Below are positions 44,558 to 52,252 of a stretch of 64,000 bases of DNA, one piece after another; within the stretch, counting starts at the first letter, position 1, and the number at the start of each line of letters is the position of its first letter. Below the pieces are notes generated by a model. The model searched no databases. It had not been told where the DNA came from and saw nothing but the letters and a program-made list of their open reading frames with translations. Position numbers and translations under genes: made by a program. The DNA is from Actinomadura barringtoniae (lineage in GTDB: Bacteria > Actinomycetota > Actinomycetes > Streptosporangiales > Streptosporangiaceae): contig NZ_JAGEOJ010000010.1 in NCBI RefSeq assembly GCF_017573505.1, positions 310,001 to 374,000 of the forward strand, in the 5' to 3' direction.

Positions 44558-45102
44558 CCCTCCTCGTCGACGGCAGGCGGGTCGGCCATCTTCCAGGTGG
44601 CGATGAGGTACGGCAGGGCGGCGATGCTGGCCAGCAGGGAGAAGAAGGTCACCACGACGGCCGCCGCGGAGACGTGGTCGTCGTCTCCCATCAGGGCCAG
44701 GACCACGAAGCAGGTGGCGAAGACCAGCAGCAACGACGCGCGGTGGGCATCGGCGTGCGCCCGGTAGCGCTGCTGCAACTGCCGCTCGTCCAGGAGGTGC
44801 TCCGGGATCCGCCCGGACACCCCGCTCACCAGGATCAGCGTTCCGAAGACCCAGGCCCCGAGGGCGAGCCCGATGCCGCACAGCACGAACGTGGAGATCA
44901 TCGCCGTGTTGCTGGGGGCGAGCAGCCAGCAGACGACCGCGGCCGCCCAGAACAGGCCCAGGCATCCCACGCCCAGCGCCACCAGGCGCCGCCGCCCCGT
45001 GCGTGAGTCGTAGCGGGCGGGCACGTCCTGCTCCATCAGCTTCCGCAGACGCTCGTCCTTCTTGCTGCGCTTGGACATGGTGCTCTCTCTCATCACAGTC
45101 AC
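44554..45102 (-). CDS. Membrane protein coupled to an XRE regulator
   Basis: 182 residues from GTG 45102, which has AGGGAG six bases upstream and overlaps the regulator's stop (GTGA); ATG 45078 is an alternative start. Four hydrophobic helices (about 41-60, 70-92, 122-139 and 145-167) with basic and acidic loops, RIPEHLLDERQLQQRYRAHADAHR in the central loop. Similar membrane proteins (DUF2178-like) are commonly paired with small XRE regulators in Gram-positive bacteria. Role unknown, possibly stress response. Confidence 0.82.
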   Translation of the reverse strand: MTVMRESTMSKRSKKDERLRKLMEQDVPARYDSRTGRRRLVALGVGCLGLFWAAAVVCWLLAPSNTAMISTFVLCGIGLALGAWVFGTLILVSGVSGRIPEHLLDERQLQQRYRAHADAHRASLLLVFATCFVVLALMGDDDHVSAAAVVVTFFSLLASIAALPYLIATWKMADPPAVDEEG

Positions 45103-45338
45103 GAGGTGCTCCCTAGGCGGGGGAAGGGATTCAGGGAGAAGACGACCTCGACCGGCACTTCGAAGTACTCCGCGATGCGAAGCGCCAGGTGCAGGCTCGG
45201 GCTGTATTCACCGCGCTCCAGGTAGCCGATGGTCTGGTAGTGAACGCCGAGTGCCGTCGCAAGGTCACGCCGCGAGACCCCCCGTTCCGCGCGGAGCATC
45301 GGGATCCGGTTGTAGACGTTCTCCTTGTCGGTGGACAT
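45099..45338 (-). CDS. Small XRE-family regulator
   Basis: 79 residues from the ATG at 45338. Nearly the whole protein is one helix-turn-helix domain: NRIPMLRAERGVSRRDLATALGVHYQTIGYLERGEYSPSLHLALRIAEYF (in parts), the YozG/YgzD-like pattern, ending FEVPVEVVFSLNPFPR. It likely represses its own operon with the downstream membrane protein, with which it overlaps by four bases. An inverted repeat around 45395-45408 overlaps its predicted -10 element. Confidence 0.9.
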   Translation of the reverse strand: MSTDKENVYNRIPMLRAERGVSRRDLATALGVHYQTIGYLERGEYSPSLHLALRIAEYFEVPVEVVFSLNPFPRLGSTS

Positions 45339-45393
45339 CAGCGGACGTCCCGTATGAAGGTCACAACACTCTCTCCTACCTCTACTTCCATTG

Positions 45394-45408
45394 ATAGTAG
45401 ATGTACTA
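45394..45408 (-). promoter_or_regulatory. Promoter/operator with inverted repeat TAGTA-GATG-TACTA
   Basis: TAGTA (45395-45399) and TACTA (45404-45408) are inverted arms around GATG. On the minus strand TACTAT (45399-45394) is a good -10 element for the XRE gene, preceded by a weaker CTGCAA -35 sixteen bases upstream. The overlap of repeat and -10 fits autorepression. The same AT-rich island could serve the divergent histidine kinase. Confidence 0.45.
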
Positions 45409-45448
45409 CATTTCATTGCAGGATCGCAAGATCTGGCAGGATGAGGGG

Positions 45449-46609
45449 ATGCGGTCGACGTGGAGTGAGTGGCTGCCCTGGCCGCTCCGTGGTCAGGCCG
45501 CCGACGCCGCCCTGGCGGCGGGTCTCTTCGTCGTGATCTCCCTGTTCACGCTCGCCGGCGAAGAGGTCAAGTCCCGCGGCGCCGTCCCCGGTCTCGGCTG
45601 GGTGCTCATCGTGATCGCCTGCGGGGCGCTCTACTGGCGGCGCAGGCATCCCGCCCTGGTGGCGCTCATCACCGTCGCGGCGTGCTGCGTCTACTACCCG
45701 CTCGCCGAGCCCGACGGGCCCTTGCTGCTCACGTTCGTCGTCTCGCTCTACACCGCCGCCGCCGAGGGCCGCCTCTGGGTGGCCGCCGGCCTCAGCGTCG
45801 TCGCCCTGATGATCATGCTGTACGGCGAGGTGACCAGCGGCGTCGACCACCTGCGGGACGCCGGCCTCTACCTGATCATCGGCTGGTTCGTGGCGGTCGT
45901 GGCGATCGGCGCTGTCGTCAACAACAGACGCGCCTACCTGGGCGCCATGGAGCAAAGGGCCCTCGCCGCCGAACGAACCCGCGAAGAAGAGGCCCGCCGC
46001 CGCGCCACCGAGGAACGCCTGCGCATCGCCCGCGAGTTGCACGATGTTCTAGGGCACAACATCTCGCTCATCAACGTTCAGGCGAACGCGGCCCTCCACG
46101 GCCTCCACAAGGAGCCCTCTCAGGCCGAGACCGCGCTGGTGGCCATCAAGGACACCTCCAAGGAAACCCTTCGCGAGCTGCGCGCGACCCTGGGCGTCCT
46201 CAGGCAGGTGGACGAACGGGCCCCCGTGGCCCCCGCGCCCGGTCTCAAGGGCCTGCCCGAACTCACCGAACGTACCCGGGCCGCCGGCGGCCCCACGGTC
46301 AGCACCGAGATCCAGGGAGACCCCCGTCCGCTCCCGCCCGAAGCCGATCTCGCCGCGTACCGGATCGTCCAAGAGGCCCTGACCAACGTGACCAAGCACG
46401 CGGGAGCCACCGCCGTCGTGATCCGCGTCGTCTACACGCCCAAGACCGTGCAGCTCCACATCGACGACGACGGCGAATCCTCCTCGGTCCCGACCCCGGG
46501 CAACGGCATCCGCGGCATGCAGGAACGGGCCCAGGCCCTGGGCGGCACGCTGACCGCCGCCCCCAACCCAGACGGCGGCTTCAGAGTCCAGGCCCATATC
46601 CCCGCCTGA
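45449..46609 (+). CDS. DesK/NarL-type sensor histidine kinase
   Basis: 386 residues from the ATG at 45449; an in-frame ATG at 45401 has no ribosome site. Four to six hydrophobic helices lie within residues 19-155, then a coiled linker rich in Glu/Arg, the HisKA_3 dimerisation box ERLRIARELHDVLGHNISL with phospho-acceptor His198, and an HATPase domain (YRIVQEALTNVTKHAGAT, LHIDDDGE, GNGIRGMQERAQALGG). Such kinases normally sit beside a LuxR-type response regulator, but none is adjacent here. It is divergent from the XRE/membrane pair. The signal is unknown. Confidence 0.93.
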   Translation: MRSTWSEWLPWPLRGQAADAALAAGLFVVISLFTLAGEEVKSRGAVPGLGWVLIVIACGALYWRRRHPALVALITVAACCVYYPLAEPDGPLLLTFVVSLYTAAAEGRLWVAAGLSVVALMIMLYGEVTSGVDHLRDAGLYLIIGWFVAVVAIGAVVNNRRAYLGAMEQRALAAERTREEEARRRATEERLRIARELHDVLGHNISLINVQANAALHGLHKEPSQAETALVAIKDTSKETLRELRATLGVLRQVDERAPVAPAPGLKGLPELTERTRAAGGPTVSTEIQGDPRPLPPEADLAAYRIVQEALTNVTKHAGATAVVIRVVYTPKTVQLHIDDDGESSSVPTPGNGIRGMQERAQALGGTLTAAPNPDGGFRVQAHIPA

Positions 46610-46630
46610 AGCCGCCTGAAGCCGCCTGAA
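46601..46630 (+). repeat. 10-base tandem repeat at the kinase stop
   Basis: Three copies of SCCGCCTGAA-type units (CCCGCCTGAA once, then GCCGCCTGAA twice) are in tandem; the first contains the kinase stop codon TGA (46607-46609). A short perfect inverted repeat GGTCC-G-GGACC follows at about 46635-46645 in the 51-base convergent gap and may help end transcription. Confidence 0.7.
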
Positions 46631-46660
46631 GAAGGTCCGGGACCACCTCGGGCGTTCCGG

Positions 46661-47212
46661 CTAGCGAACGCGGTAACGCACATGCGTGGCGCCCGGCGTA
46701 TCGATCACCTCGACGATCTCCAGCTCGACCTCGGCGGGCAGGATGTCGAACAACCGGTGGCCCTTGCCCAGCAGCACCGGCACCACATGGACCTGCACCT
46801 CGTCCAGTACCCCGGCCTCGATCGCCCGCTGCCCGGTGTACGCGCCGCGCACCTGCACGTCCCGTTCCCCGGCGGCGGCCTTGGCCTGCGCCATCGCGCT
46901 CTCGATCCCGTCGTTCACGTACGTCACCAGCGGATACCCCCACCGGGCGGCGGGCCCCGGCGGCCGGTGGCTGGGCACGAAGATCGGCAGCCCGCCGTGA
47001 TCCCCGCCCCAGTGATCCATGAGCTCCGCCGTCCGCCGCCCCGACAGCACCGCCCCCGCGCCCTTCCACTCGTCCTCGAACCGCTTGACCACCGCGGACT
47101 CCTCCGCGGCCCATCTATGCAGCCGCTCGCCGTCCTCCCCACCCAGAAAGTCGTCCGGATCGGAGATGTAACCGTCGAGCGACACCGACATGTCGAGCAC
47201 TGACTTGGACAT
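46661..47212 (-). CDS. RibD C-terminal/dihydrofolate reductase-like protein
   Basis: 183 residues; ATG with GGGAGGGCG upstream. The N-terminus SVLDMSVSLDGYIS, AVLSGRRTAELMDHWGG, DVQVRGAYTGQRAIEAGVLDEV and HVVPVLLGKGHRLFD match the RibD_C/DHFR-like fold of stand-alone reductases common in actinomycetes. It should bind NADPH and reduce an unknown substrate; the GA(Y) after VQVRG replaces the more usual GG. Soluble. Convergent with the histidine kinase. Confidence 0.92.
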   Translation of the reverse strand: MSKSVLDMSVSLDGYISDPDDFLGGEDGERLHRWAAEESAVVKRFEDEWKGAGAVLSGRRTAELMDHWGGDHGGLPIFVPSHRPPGPAARWGYPLVTYVNDGIESAMAQAKAAAGERDVQVRGAYTGQRAIEAGVLDEVQVHVVPVLLGKGHRLFDILPAEVELEIVEVIDTPGATHVRYRVR

Positions 47213-47412
47213 TGCGCCCTCCCAGGCCTAGCCCACGGCCGCTTGCCGGATGGCAACCGGCCTTCCCCGATACAGACCGCCCCGCCCCCTCGTTCTCATC
47301 GCCCGCCCTCTGGCTTCAGATGCGTTCTGGCGGGACCGATTCCTTTCGGAGACGGCGGGTGTCTCTATGTCATCGGCGCGGACGGCGCGCCGCTGGTGTT
47401 GGGAGATGGACG

Positions 47413-48297
47413 ATGGCGAGCAAGCAGTCGGAAGCGGTCAAGAAGCACTGGGCGACGACCCGGCAGGCGGCCTCGTGGCCCGAGGACGAGAAGCCGGACA
47501 CCGAATCCTGGGGCAACCTGACCGCCGAGCCCAGAGGCGTCGACTACGTGGAGACGGAGGCGGCCGGGCTTCCGGCCATGTGGGTGACGCCGAAGGGGGC
47601 CGCGCAGGATCGGGTGCTGTTGTTCATGCACGGGGGAGGATTCATCAGCGGGTCCATGTACTCGCATCGCAAGATGCTCGGTCACCTGGCGAAGGCCATC
47701 GGCGCGCGGGCGCTGGTGTTCGATTACCACCTGGCCCCGGAGCACCGGCATCCCACGCAGGTGAACGAGGCGGCGGCGGTGTACGGATGGCTTCTCGAGC
47801 AGGGGGTGAGTGCGGAGCACGTCGCGTTCGTCGGGGACTCCGCAGGAGGCGGCATGGCCATTACCGTTCAACTGCGGGCGCGGGAGCTCGGGCTGCCGCT
47901 GCCCGGGGCGGCGATGCTGATCTCGCCGTGGGTGGACATGGAGGTGGCGGGGGAGACCTACGAGACCAACCGGGACTCGGACGCGTTCTTCACCACGGAC
48001 GTGGTGAAGGCGCTGGTGGACCTGTTCACCGACGATCCGCGGCACCCGCTGGCCAATGCGCTGTACGGGGACCTGGCCGGGCTGGGGCCGATCTACATTC
48101 AGATGGGCGGGGACGAGGTGCTGCTGGCCGACGGCCACGCCCTTGAGGCGCGTGCGGCGAAGGCGGGAGTCGAGGTGCGGCTGGACGTCTTCCCGGAGAT
48201 GCAGCACACGTTCCAGATGGCCGCGGGCCGGGCGCCCGAGGCCGACGACGCGATCCGCAGGATGGGCGACTGGGGTCGTCCCCGGCTGGGACTGTGA
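47413..48297 (+). CDS. Alpha/beta hydrolase, hormone-sensitive lipase family
   Basis: 294 residues from the ATG at 47413, preceded by GGAGATGGACG. The HSL-type oxyanion motif HGGGF is at residues 73-77 and the nucleophile Ser143 in GDSAGGG; the acid lies in MGGDEVLLADG and the His in PEMQHTFQM. It hydrolyses short-chain esters in the cytosol. Its stop overlaps the start of the next gene (GTGATG), tying it to an ECF sigma factor. The 200 bases upstream (47213-47412) hold its promoter; nothing else was recognised there. Confidence 0.93.
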   Translation: MASKQSEAVKKHWATTRQAASWPEDEKPDTESWGNLTAEPRGVDYVETEAAGLPAMWVTPKGAAQDRVLLFMHGGGFISGSMYSHRKMLGHLAKAIGARALVFDYHLAPEHRHPTQVNEAAAVYGWLLEQGVSAEHVAFVGDSAGGGMAITVQLRARELGLPLPGAAMLISPWVDMEVAGETYETNRDSDAFFTTDVVKALVDLFTDDPRHPLANALYGDLAGLGPIYIQMGGDEVLLADGHALEARAAKAGVEVRLDVFPEMQHTFQMAAGRAPEADDAIRRMGDWGRPRLGL

Positions 48298-49238
48298 TGG
48301 CTGTTTCCGAAGAGTTCGTCGAGTGCACGGAGCCGTACCGGCGTGAGCTGCTGGCGCACTGCTACCGGATGCTCGGGGCGGCCGACGAGGCCGAGGACCT
48401 CGTGCAGGAGACCTACCTGCGGGCATGGCGCTCGTTCGGGGAGTTCGAGGGCCGGTCGTCGGTACGGGTCTGGCTCTACCGGATCGCCACCAACGCGTGC
48501 CTGACCGCGTTGAAGCGGGCCGGACGGCGTGCGCTGCCGTCCGGCCTGGGCGGGCCGAGCGACGATCCCGATGGTCCCGTTCTCCCTGAGGACGGCGTGC
48601 CCTGGCTGGAGCCGATCGCCGACCCCGCGGCGATCATCGCCGCCCGCGAGGGACTGCGGCTGGCGCTGATCGCGAGCCTGCAGTACCTGCCCGCGCGGCA
48701 GCGCGCGGCCTTCCTGCTGCGCGAGGTGCTCGGCTTCCCCGCGGCCGAGGTCGCCGAGATGCTCGAAACAACGGTCACGGCGGTCAAGAGCTCCTTGCAA
48801 CGAGCCCGGACCGCTCTCGATCAAGCCACCCCTTCCGAGCTGACCGAGCCGACGGACCCGCAGTCCCAAGAGCTCCTCGAGCTCTACATCACCGGTTTCG
48901 AGAACGCCGACGTCAAAGCGCTGGAACGAGCACTGCGGTCGGACGCGTCGATCGAGATGGTGGGAACGCGCACCTGGTTCTCCGGCCGCGTCACCTGCCT
49001 GCGCTACCTCATGCGCGTGATCGGTGAGCCGGGGGACTGGAAGATGATCCCGGTCCAGGCCAACGGACAGCCCGCCGCTGGCGCCTACCGCCGGGTCGGC
49101 GACGCCTACGAGGCGTTCGGCCTGGGCGTTCTGGACGCCACATCAACGGGCATCGAGCGGATCATCGTCTTCGCCGGAGGGGCCGACCTGCTCGCCAAGT
49201 TCGGCCTTCCACCCGTCTACATCCCTGGGCGTATCTAG
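48294..49238 (+). CDS. ECF sigma factor with SnoaL-like C-terminus (TIGR02960 type)
   Basis: 314 residues from GTG 48294 (ATG 48297 equally possible). Region sigma-2 (about 10-80; HCYRMLGAADEAEDLVQETYLRAWRSF) and sigma-4 (about 125-180; LPARQRAAFLLREVLGFPAAEVAEML) are followed by a C-terminal SnoaL-like domain (about 195-314; LELYITGFENADVKALERAL, in parts), as in the long SigG/SigJ-like ECF groups. In these groups the extra domain is thought to regulate the sigma factor in place of an anti-sigma protein. It is translationally coupled to the hydrolase and followed by a strong hairpin. Confidence 0.93.
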   Translation: MMAVSEEFVECTEPYRRELLAHCYRMLGAADEAEDLVQETYLRAWRSFGEFEGRSSVRVWLYRIATNACLTALKRAGRRALPSGLGGPSDDPDGPVLPEDGVPWLEPIADPAAIIAAREGLRLALIASLQYLPARQRAAFLLREVLGFPAAEVAEMLETTVTAVKSSLQRARTALDQATPSELTEPTDPQSQELLELYITGFENADVKALERALRSDASIEMVGTRTWFSGRVTCLRYLMRVIGEPGDWKMIPVQANGQPAAGAYRRVGDAYEAFGLGVLDATSTGIERIIVFAGGADLLAKFGLPPVYIPGRI

Positions 49239-49240
49239 GC

Positions 49241-49273
49241 CACCTGCCCTACGCCAGACGCGTAGGGCAGGTG
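49241..49273 (+). terminator. Strong hairpin after the sigma-factor gene
   Basis: CACCTGCCCTACGC-CAGAC-GCGTAGGGCAGGTG is a perfect 14-base-pair stem with a 5-base loop starting two bases after the stop of the sigma-factor gene. There is no T-tract, as is usual for actinomycete hairpin terminators. It probably ends the hydrolase/sigma transcript and protects its 3' end. Confidence 0.75.
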
Positions 49274-49354
49274 CCCTCCCGCGCCGGATCCCCGTGCGGC
49301 CGCCGCCCGCGCACCATCGACTCATACGCCGGACGAGTCGAGAGGCGAGCCATC

Positions 49355-49558
49355 ATGAAGACGATCGGATCCATCCTGCTGGGTTTCATCGCCGGCCTGC
49401 TCGGGGGCTTCTTCCTGGAGGTCGTCGGCGGGGCGGTAGGCCATTTCCTGCTGGGCGGCACGAACATGCTCAGGCTGGTGGCGCTCTTCCCGCCCCTCCT
49501 GGCGATAGCCGGTGCCATCGCGGGACCCTACGTAGTGAAGCGAGCGAACAACGGCTGA
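49355..49558 (+). CDS. Small two-TM protein
   Basis: 67 residues from the ATG at 49355. Two hydrophobic helices (about 4-27 and 42-60) with Gly-rich packing motifs (GFIAGLLGGFFLEVVGG) and a short basic end VVKRANNG. No ribosome site is obvious; the sequence upstream GAGGCGAGCC could serve. No family recognised. It stands alone between a terminator-like hairpin and the convergent lipase gene, so it is probably transcribed from its own promoter in 49274-49354. Confidence 0.65.
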   Translation: MKTIGSILLGFIAGLLGGFFLEVVGGAVGHFLLGGTNMLRLVALFPPLLAIAGAIAGPYVVKRANNG

Positions 49559-49581
49559 CGCCCCCTGCCCTTCCGCCTTGC

Positions 49582-50721
49582 CTAGTGGGCGAAGAGGGCG
49601 GCCACGAACTTGGTGGTGTCGGGGAGGGAGGCCGCCATGGTGCCGCTGTGGTCGGCGCCGGGGTAGGCCTTGAAGGTGAAGTTGACGCTGCGGGCCTTGA
49701 GGGCGGCCACCAGCTTGAGGGTGAGCGGGATCGGGACCGTGGTGTCGACCATGCCCTGCCCGATGTAGAACGGGCGGGTGTAGCCGGTGAGAGGGACCTC
49801 CATGATGCCGCGGAGGTTGGTGAAGAACGTGGCGTCGAAGAGGGAACGGTTGAGGAGCTGCCCGATGCCGATGCCCTCGGTGCGCTTGACCATGGGGTCG
49901 TAGCAGAGGTTCTCGGCGTCCTTGACGACCTGCTTGCCCAGCGGGGTGAGGTAACGGTCCAGGTTGAGGCCCGGGCGGGCCGCGCGCAGGCCGGCCAGGA
50001 TGTACGCGGTGTACGCGGTCAGGTCGGGCAGCGGGATGTTCGGGATGTAGGGACCCGCGAGGGAGACGATGCTCTCGAGGTTGGAGGGCGGACCGGTCGC
50101 CACGGCGCCACGGAAGTCCAGGTCGGGGGCGTACTTGGGGGCGGTCGCGGCGGTGAACAGGGCCGCGTGGCCGCCCTGGGACTGGCCGATCGCCACCCAC
50201 TTGCGGGCCAGCGACTTGTCGACATGTCGCGCGGCGCGGACCATGTCGGCGGCCGAGTGCGCGGCGGTACGGCCGTCCAGGTACGGGTGGACGCCCGGCG
50301 TGCCGAGGCCGATGTAGTCGCTGGAGACGATCGCGTAGCCGCGCGCCATCCACGTGGTCAGGTAGGTGATGTCGCGTTCGGAACGGCCCGCGGTCGAGGG
50401 GGCGCAGGAGTCGCCGATCCCGACCGTTCCGTGCGTCCAGGACACCACCGGCCAGCCGCCGCGGGGCGCCTTGCCCTTGGGCGTGAACATCGCGCCGCTG
50501 CTCAGCGCCCGTTTGCCGGACGAGTCGGTCGACACGTACGTCACGCGGTGCGCCGAGCCCGTGCCGGGCAGCCACAGGGGAGCGGGCAGCGGCGACACCG
50601 ACACGACGGTGCCGGGCGCGGCGGTGGACGCGGCGGTAAACGCGCCGGTGGACGCGTGCGCGGCGGGCGCCAGCGAGGTGGCGAGCAGGGCGGAACCGAC
50701 GGTCAGGGCGATACGGCGCAC
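49582..50721 (-). CDS. Secreted lipase (LIP family)
   Basis: 379 residues from the GTG at 50721, which has GGAGG six bases upstream. Sec signal peptide at residues 1-24 (cleavage near AHA-ST). The mature enzyme has the secretory-lipase (PF03583-type) pattern: SWTHGTVGIGDSCAPS, the nucleophile Ser181 in AIGQSQGG, GHAALFTA, a Cys pair, and a late PGADHSG with the probable catalytic His. It is exported and hydrolyses lipid or ester substrates outside the cell. It is on the same strand as and 62 bases downstream of the pseudoprotease gene and could be in its transcript. Confidence 0.91.
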   Translation of the reverse strand: MRRIALTVGSALLATSLAPAAHASTGAFTAASTAAPGTVVSVSPLPAPLWLPGTGSAHRVTYVSTDSSGKRALSSGAMFTPKGKAPRGGWPVVSWTHGTVGIGDSCAPSTAGRSERDITYLTTWMARGYAIVSSDYIGLGTPGVHPYLDGRTAAHSAADMVRAARHVDKSLARKWVAIGQSQGGHAALFTAATAPKYAPDLDFRGAVATGPPSNLESIVSLAGPYIPNIPLPDLTAYTAYILAGLRAARPGLNLDRYLTPLGKQVVKDAENLCYDPMVKRTEGIGIGQLLNRSLFDATFFTNLRGIMEVPLTGYTRPFYIGQGMVDTTVPIPLTLKLVAALKARSVNFTFKAYPGADHSGTMAASLPDTTKFVAALFAH

Positions 50722-50783
50722 GGGGGACCTCCAAGATCTGCGCCACCGTAGCGCGCTCGGCGCCCTGCTGATAAGAGGCCTTT

Positions 50784-51671
50784 TCAGTCTGAGCAGCCCT
50801 CCGTCGAGACCGGCGCGGTGGCGTTCCTGGCCTGCTGGGCGGCCGATGCGACCTGCCCGGCGGTCAACGCGTAGGCGGTCGGTGTTTCCGTATCGAGGGC
50901 GGCGGCGAAGTTCATGCCGAGGACAGTTCCCTGCGGAGTGAGGAGCGGGCCGCCCGCGTCGCCGGGTTCCATGTGCCCGCGAATCGTGTAGATCTCGCGG
51001 CTGACCCTGCTCCGGTGATAGATGTCCAGGCCCGTGGCGGTCTGGCGGGCGCGGATCCTGGCGGCGGACGCGGTCAGCGGCCCTCCCTTGGGGAAGCCCA
51101 CCACCGCCGCGTCGTCGCCCACACTCGCTCTGGGGGTGAACGCGAGCGGGGCCGCCGTCAACCCCGGGACATAGAGGACGGCGATGTCCTTCACCGGGTC
51201 GTACAGGACCACACGGGCTTCCTGCTGCTTCCCGGCCACGGACCGTACCTTGACCGTGCCCTGGGAGCCCGCGACCACGTGCGCGTTCGTCATGACGTGC
51301 CGTGGGGCGTACACGAACCCCGTGCCGTCGATCCGCCGCTGACACTGCGGCGCGGTCGCGGTCAGCTTCACGACGCTCTTGATGGCCCGCTGCACCGGGC
51401 CGGACTTCAGGACGTCGTCGTTCGGCGGCGCCACTTCTGACGTCGTCAGCGGACCCGGCACCTCATGGTCGCCGAGCCCCGGCAGCACGAGGACGGCGGT
51501 CGCCGCGCAGGCCACCGCTGCCGCCCCCGCGGTGACGGCGGTGACACGGAGCCGGCGCCGCACACGGCGACCTCGGCGTTCGACGGTCTCGGCCAGCAGG
51601 AACGCGGGTGCGGGCTCCGTGCCGCCATGGTCGACGAGCAGCTCGCGCAGGTCCTGTTCGGTGAACGGCAT
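50784..51671 (-). CDS. Anchored trypsin-like pseudoprotease, putative sigma-factor partner
   Basis: 295 residues. A cytosolic N-terminus of about 40 residues ending in a strongly basic RRGRRVRRRLR, one TM helix (about 43-64), a linker, and an extracellular chymotrypsin-fold domain (about 95-290). The fold resembles MarP: TNAHVVAG with His131, KDIAVL with Asp162, and a likely disulfide between Cys110 and Cys293. The nucleophile position, however, reads GDAGGPL, so residue 239 is Ala (codon GCG) instead of Ser. The protein should bind peptides but not cut them by the usual mechanism. It starts five bases after the SigE-family sigma factor stop, where an anti-sigma factor would normally be. Confidence 0.88.
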   Translation of the reverse strand: MPFTEQDLRELLVDHGGTEPAPAFLLAETVERRGRRVRRRLRVTAVTAGAAAVACAATAVLVLPGLGDHEVPGPLTTSEVAPPNDDVLKSGPVQRAIKSVVKLTATAPQCQRRIDGTGFVYAPRHVMTNAHVVAGSQGTVKVRSVAGKQQEARVVLYDPVKDIAVLYVPGLTAAPLAFTPRASVGDDAAVVGFPKGGPLTASAARIRARQTATGLDIYHRSRVSREIYTIRGHMEPGDAGGPLLTPQGTVLGMNFAAALDTETPTAYALTAGQVASAAQQARNATAPVSTEGCSD

Positions 51672-51676
51672 GGCGG

Positions 51677-52174
51677 TCAGGCCTCCTCTCGTACGGGCGC
51701 GCTCTCAGTGATCCCGGCGATCTCCGGATCGACGCGCAGCTTGGCCAGCGCCCTGCTGATCTGGCTGCGCACGGTCACCGGCTCGCAGCCGAGGATCCGC
51801 GCGATCGTGGCGTGGTCCAGGTCGTCGAAGTAGCGCAGCACGACGGCCGCCCGTTCGCGTCTGCCGAGCCTGCCGAGCGCCGCCCACAGCGCCGCGCGGT
51901 CCTCCACGTTCGGCGCGTGCGGATCGACCTGGTCGGGCATCCGCGCCGTCGGGACCTCGCCGCGCCACCTGCGCCGCCACCAGGAGGCGTGGGTGTTCAC
52001 CAGGATCCGGTACACGTACGGATCCGGATCGTCGCCGACCCTGCCCCACGCCAGCCATGCCTTGGTCAGGGCGCTCTGCACCAGGTCCTCGGCGGTCGCC
52101 CAGTCCCTGCACAGCAGGTAGGCGGTGCGCCGCAACCGCGACGACCGCTGCGCCACGTACTCCCGGAACTCCAT
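51677..52174 (-). CDS. SigE-family ECF sigma factor
   Basis: 165 residues from the ATG at 52174, with GAGGAG five bases upstream; an in-frame ATG at 52222 lacks a site. It has a compact sigma-2 (about 10-70; EYVAQRSSRLRRTAYLLCRDWATAEDLVQSAL, in parts) and sigma-4 (about 105-155; LGRRERAAVVLRYFDDLDHATIARILG), the pattern of the actinobacterial SigE family (TIGR02983 type). Members are usually followed by a membrane protein that holds the sigma factor inactive; here that place is taken by the pseudoprotease gene, whose ribosome site lies in the last codons of this gene. Confidence 0.93.
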   Translation of the reverse strand: MEFREYVAQRSSRLRRTAYLLCRDWATAEDLVQSALTKAWLAWGRVGDDPDPYVYRILVNTHASWWRRRWRGEVPTARMPDQVDPHAPNVEDRAALWAALGRLGRRERAAVVLRYFDDLDHATIARILGCEPVTVRSQISRALAKLRVDPEIAGITESAPVREEA

Positions 52175-52222
52175 CCGCTCTCCTCGGCCCTCGTCCTCGC
52201 CCGTACTACTGCCGAGGCGCAC

Positions 52223-52234
52223 CGCAATGTTGCG
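52223..52234. promoter_or_regulatory. Palindrome in the sigma-factor promoter region
   Basis: CGCAA-TG-TTGCG lies 49 bases upstream of the sigma-factor ATG, in the 78-base gap to the next gene. On the minus strand it contains GCAACAT, which could be an ECF -35 element for autoregulation. Weak evidence; position only. Confidence 0.3.
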
Positions 52235-52252
52235 CGGGGGACGGAGATTGAT

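Noticed and set aside
50784-51671. Active MarP-like serine protease
   Set aside because: His and Asp are present, but the nucleophile is Ala239 (GCG, read directly from the sequence), so normal proteolysis is unlikely. Kept as a pseudoprotease.
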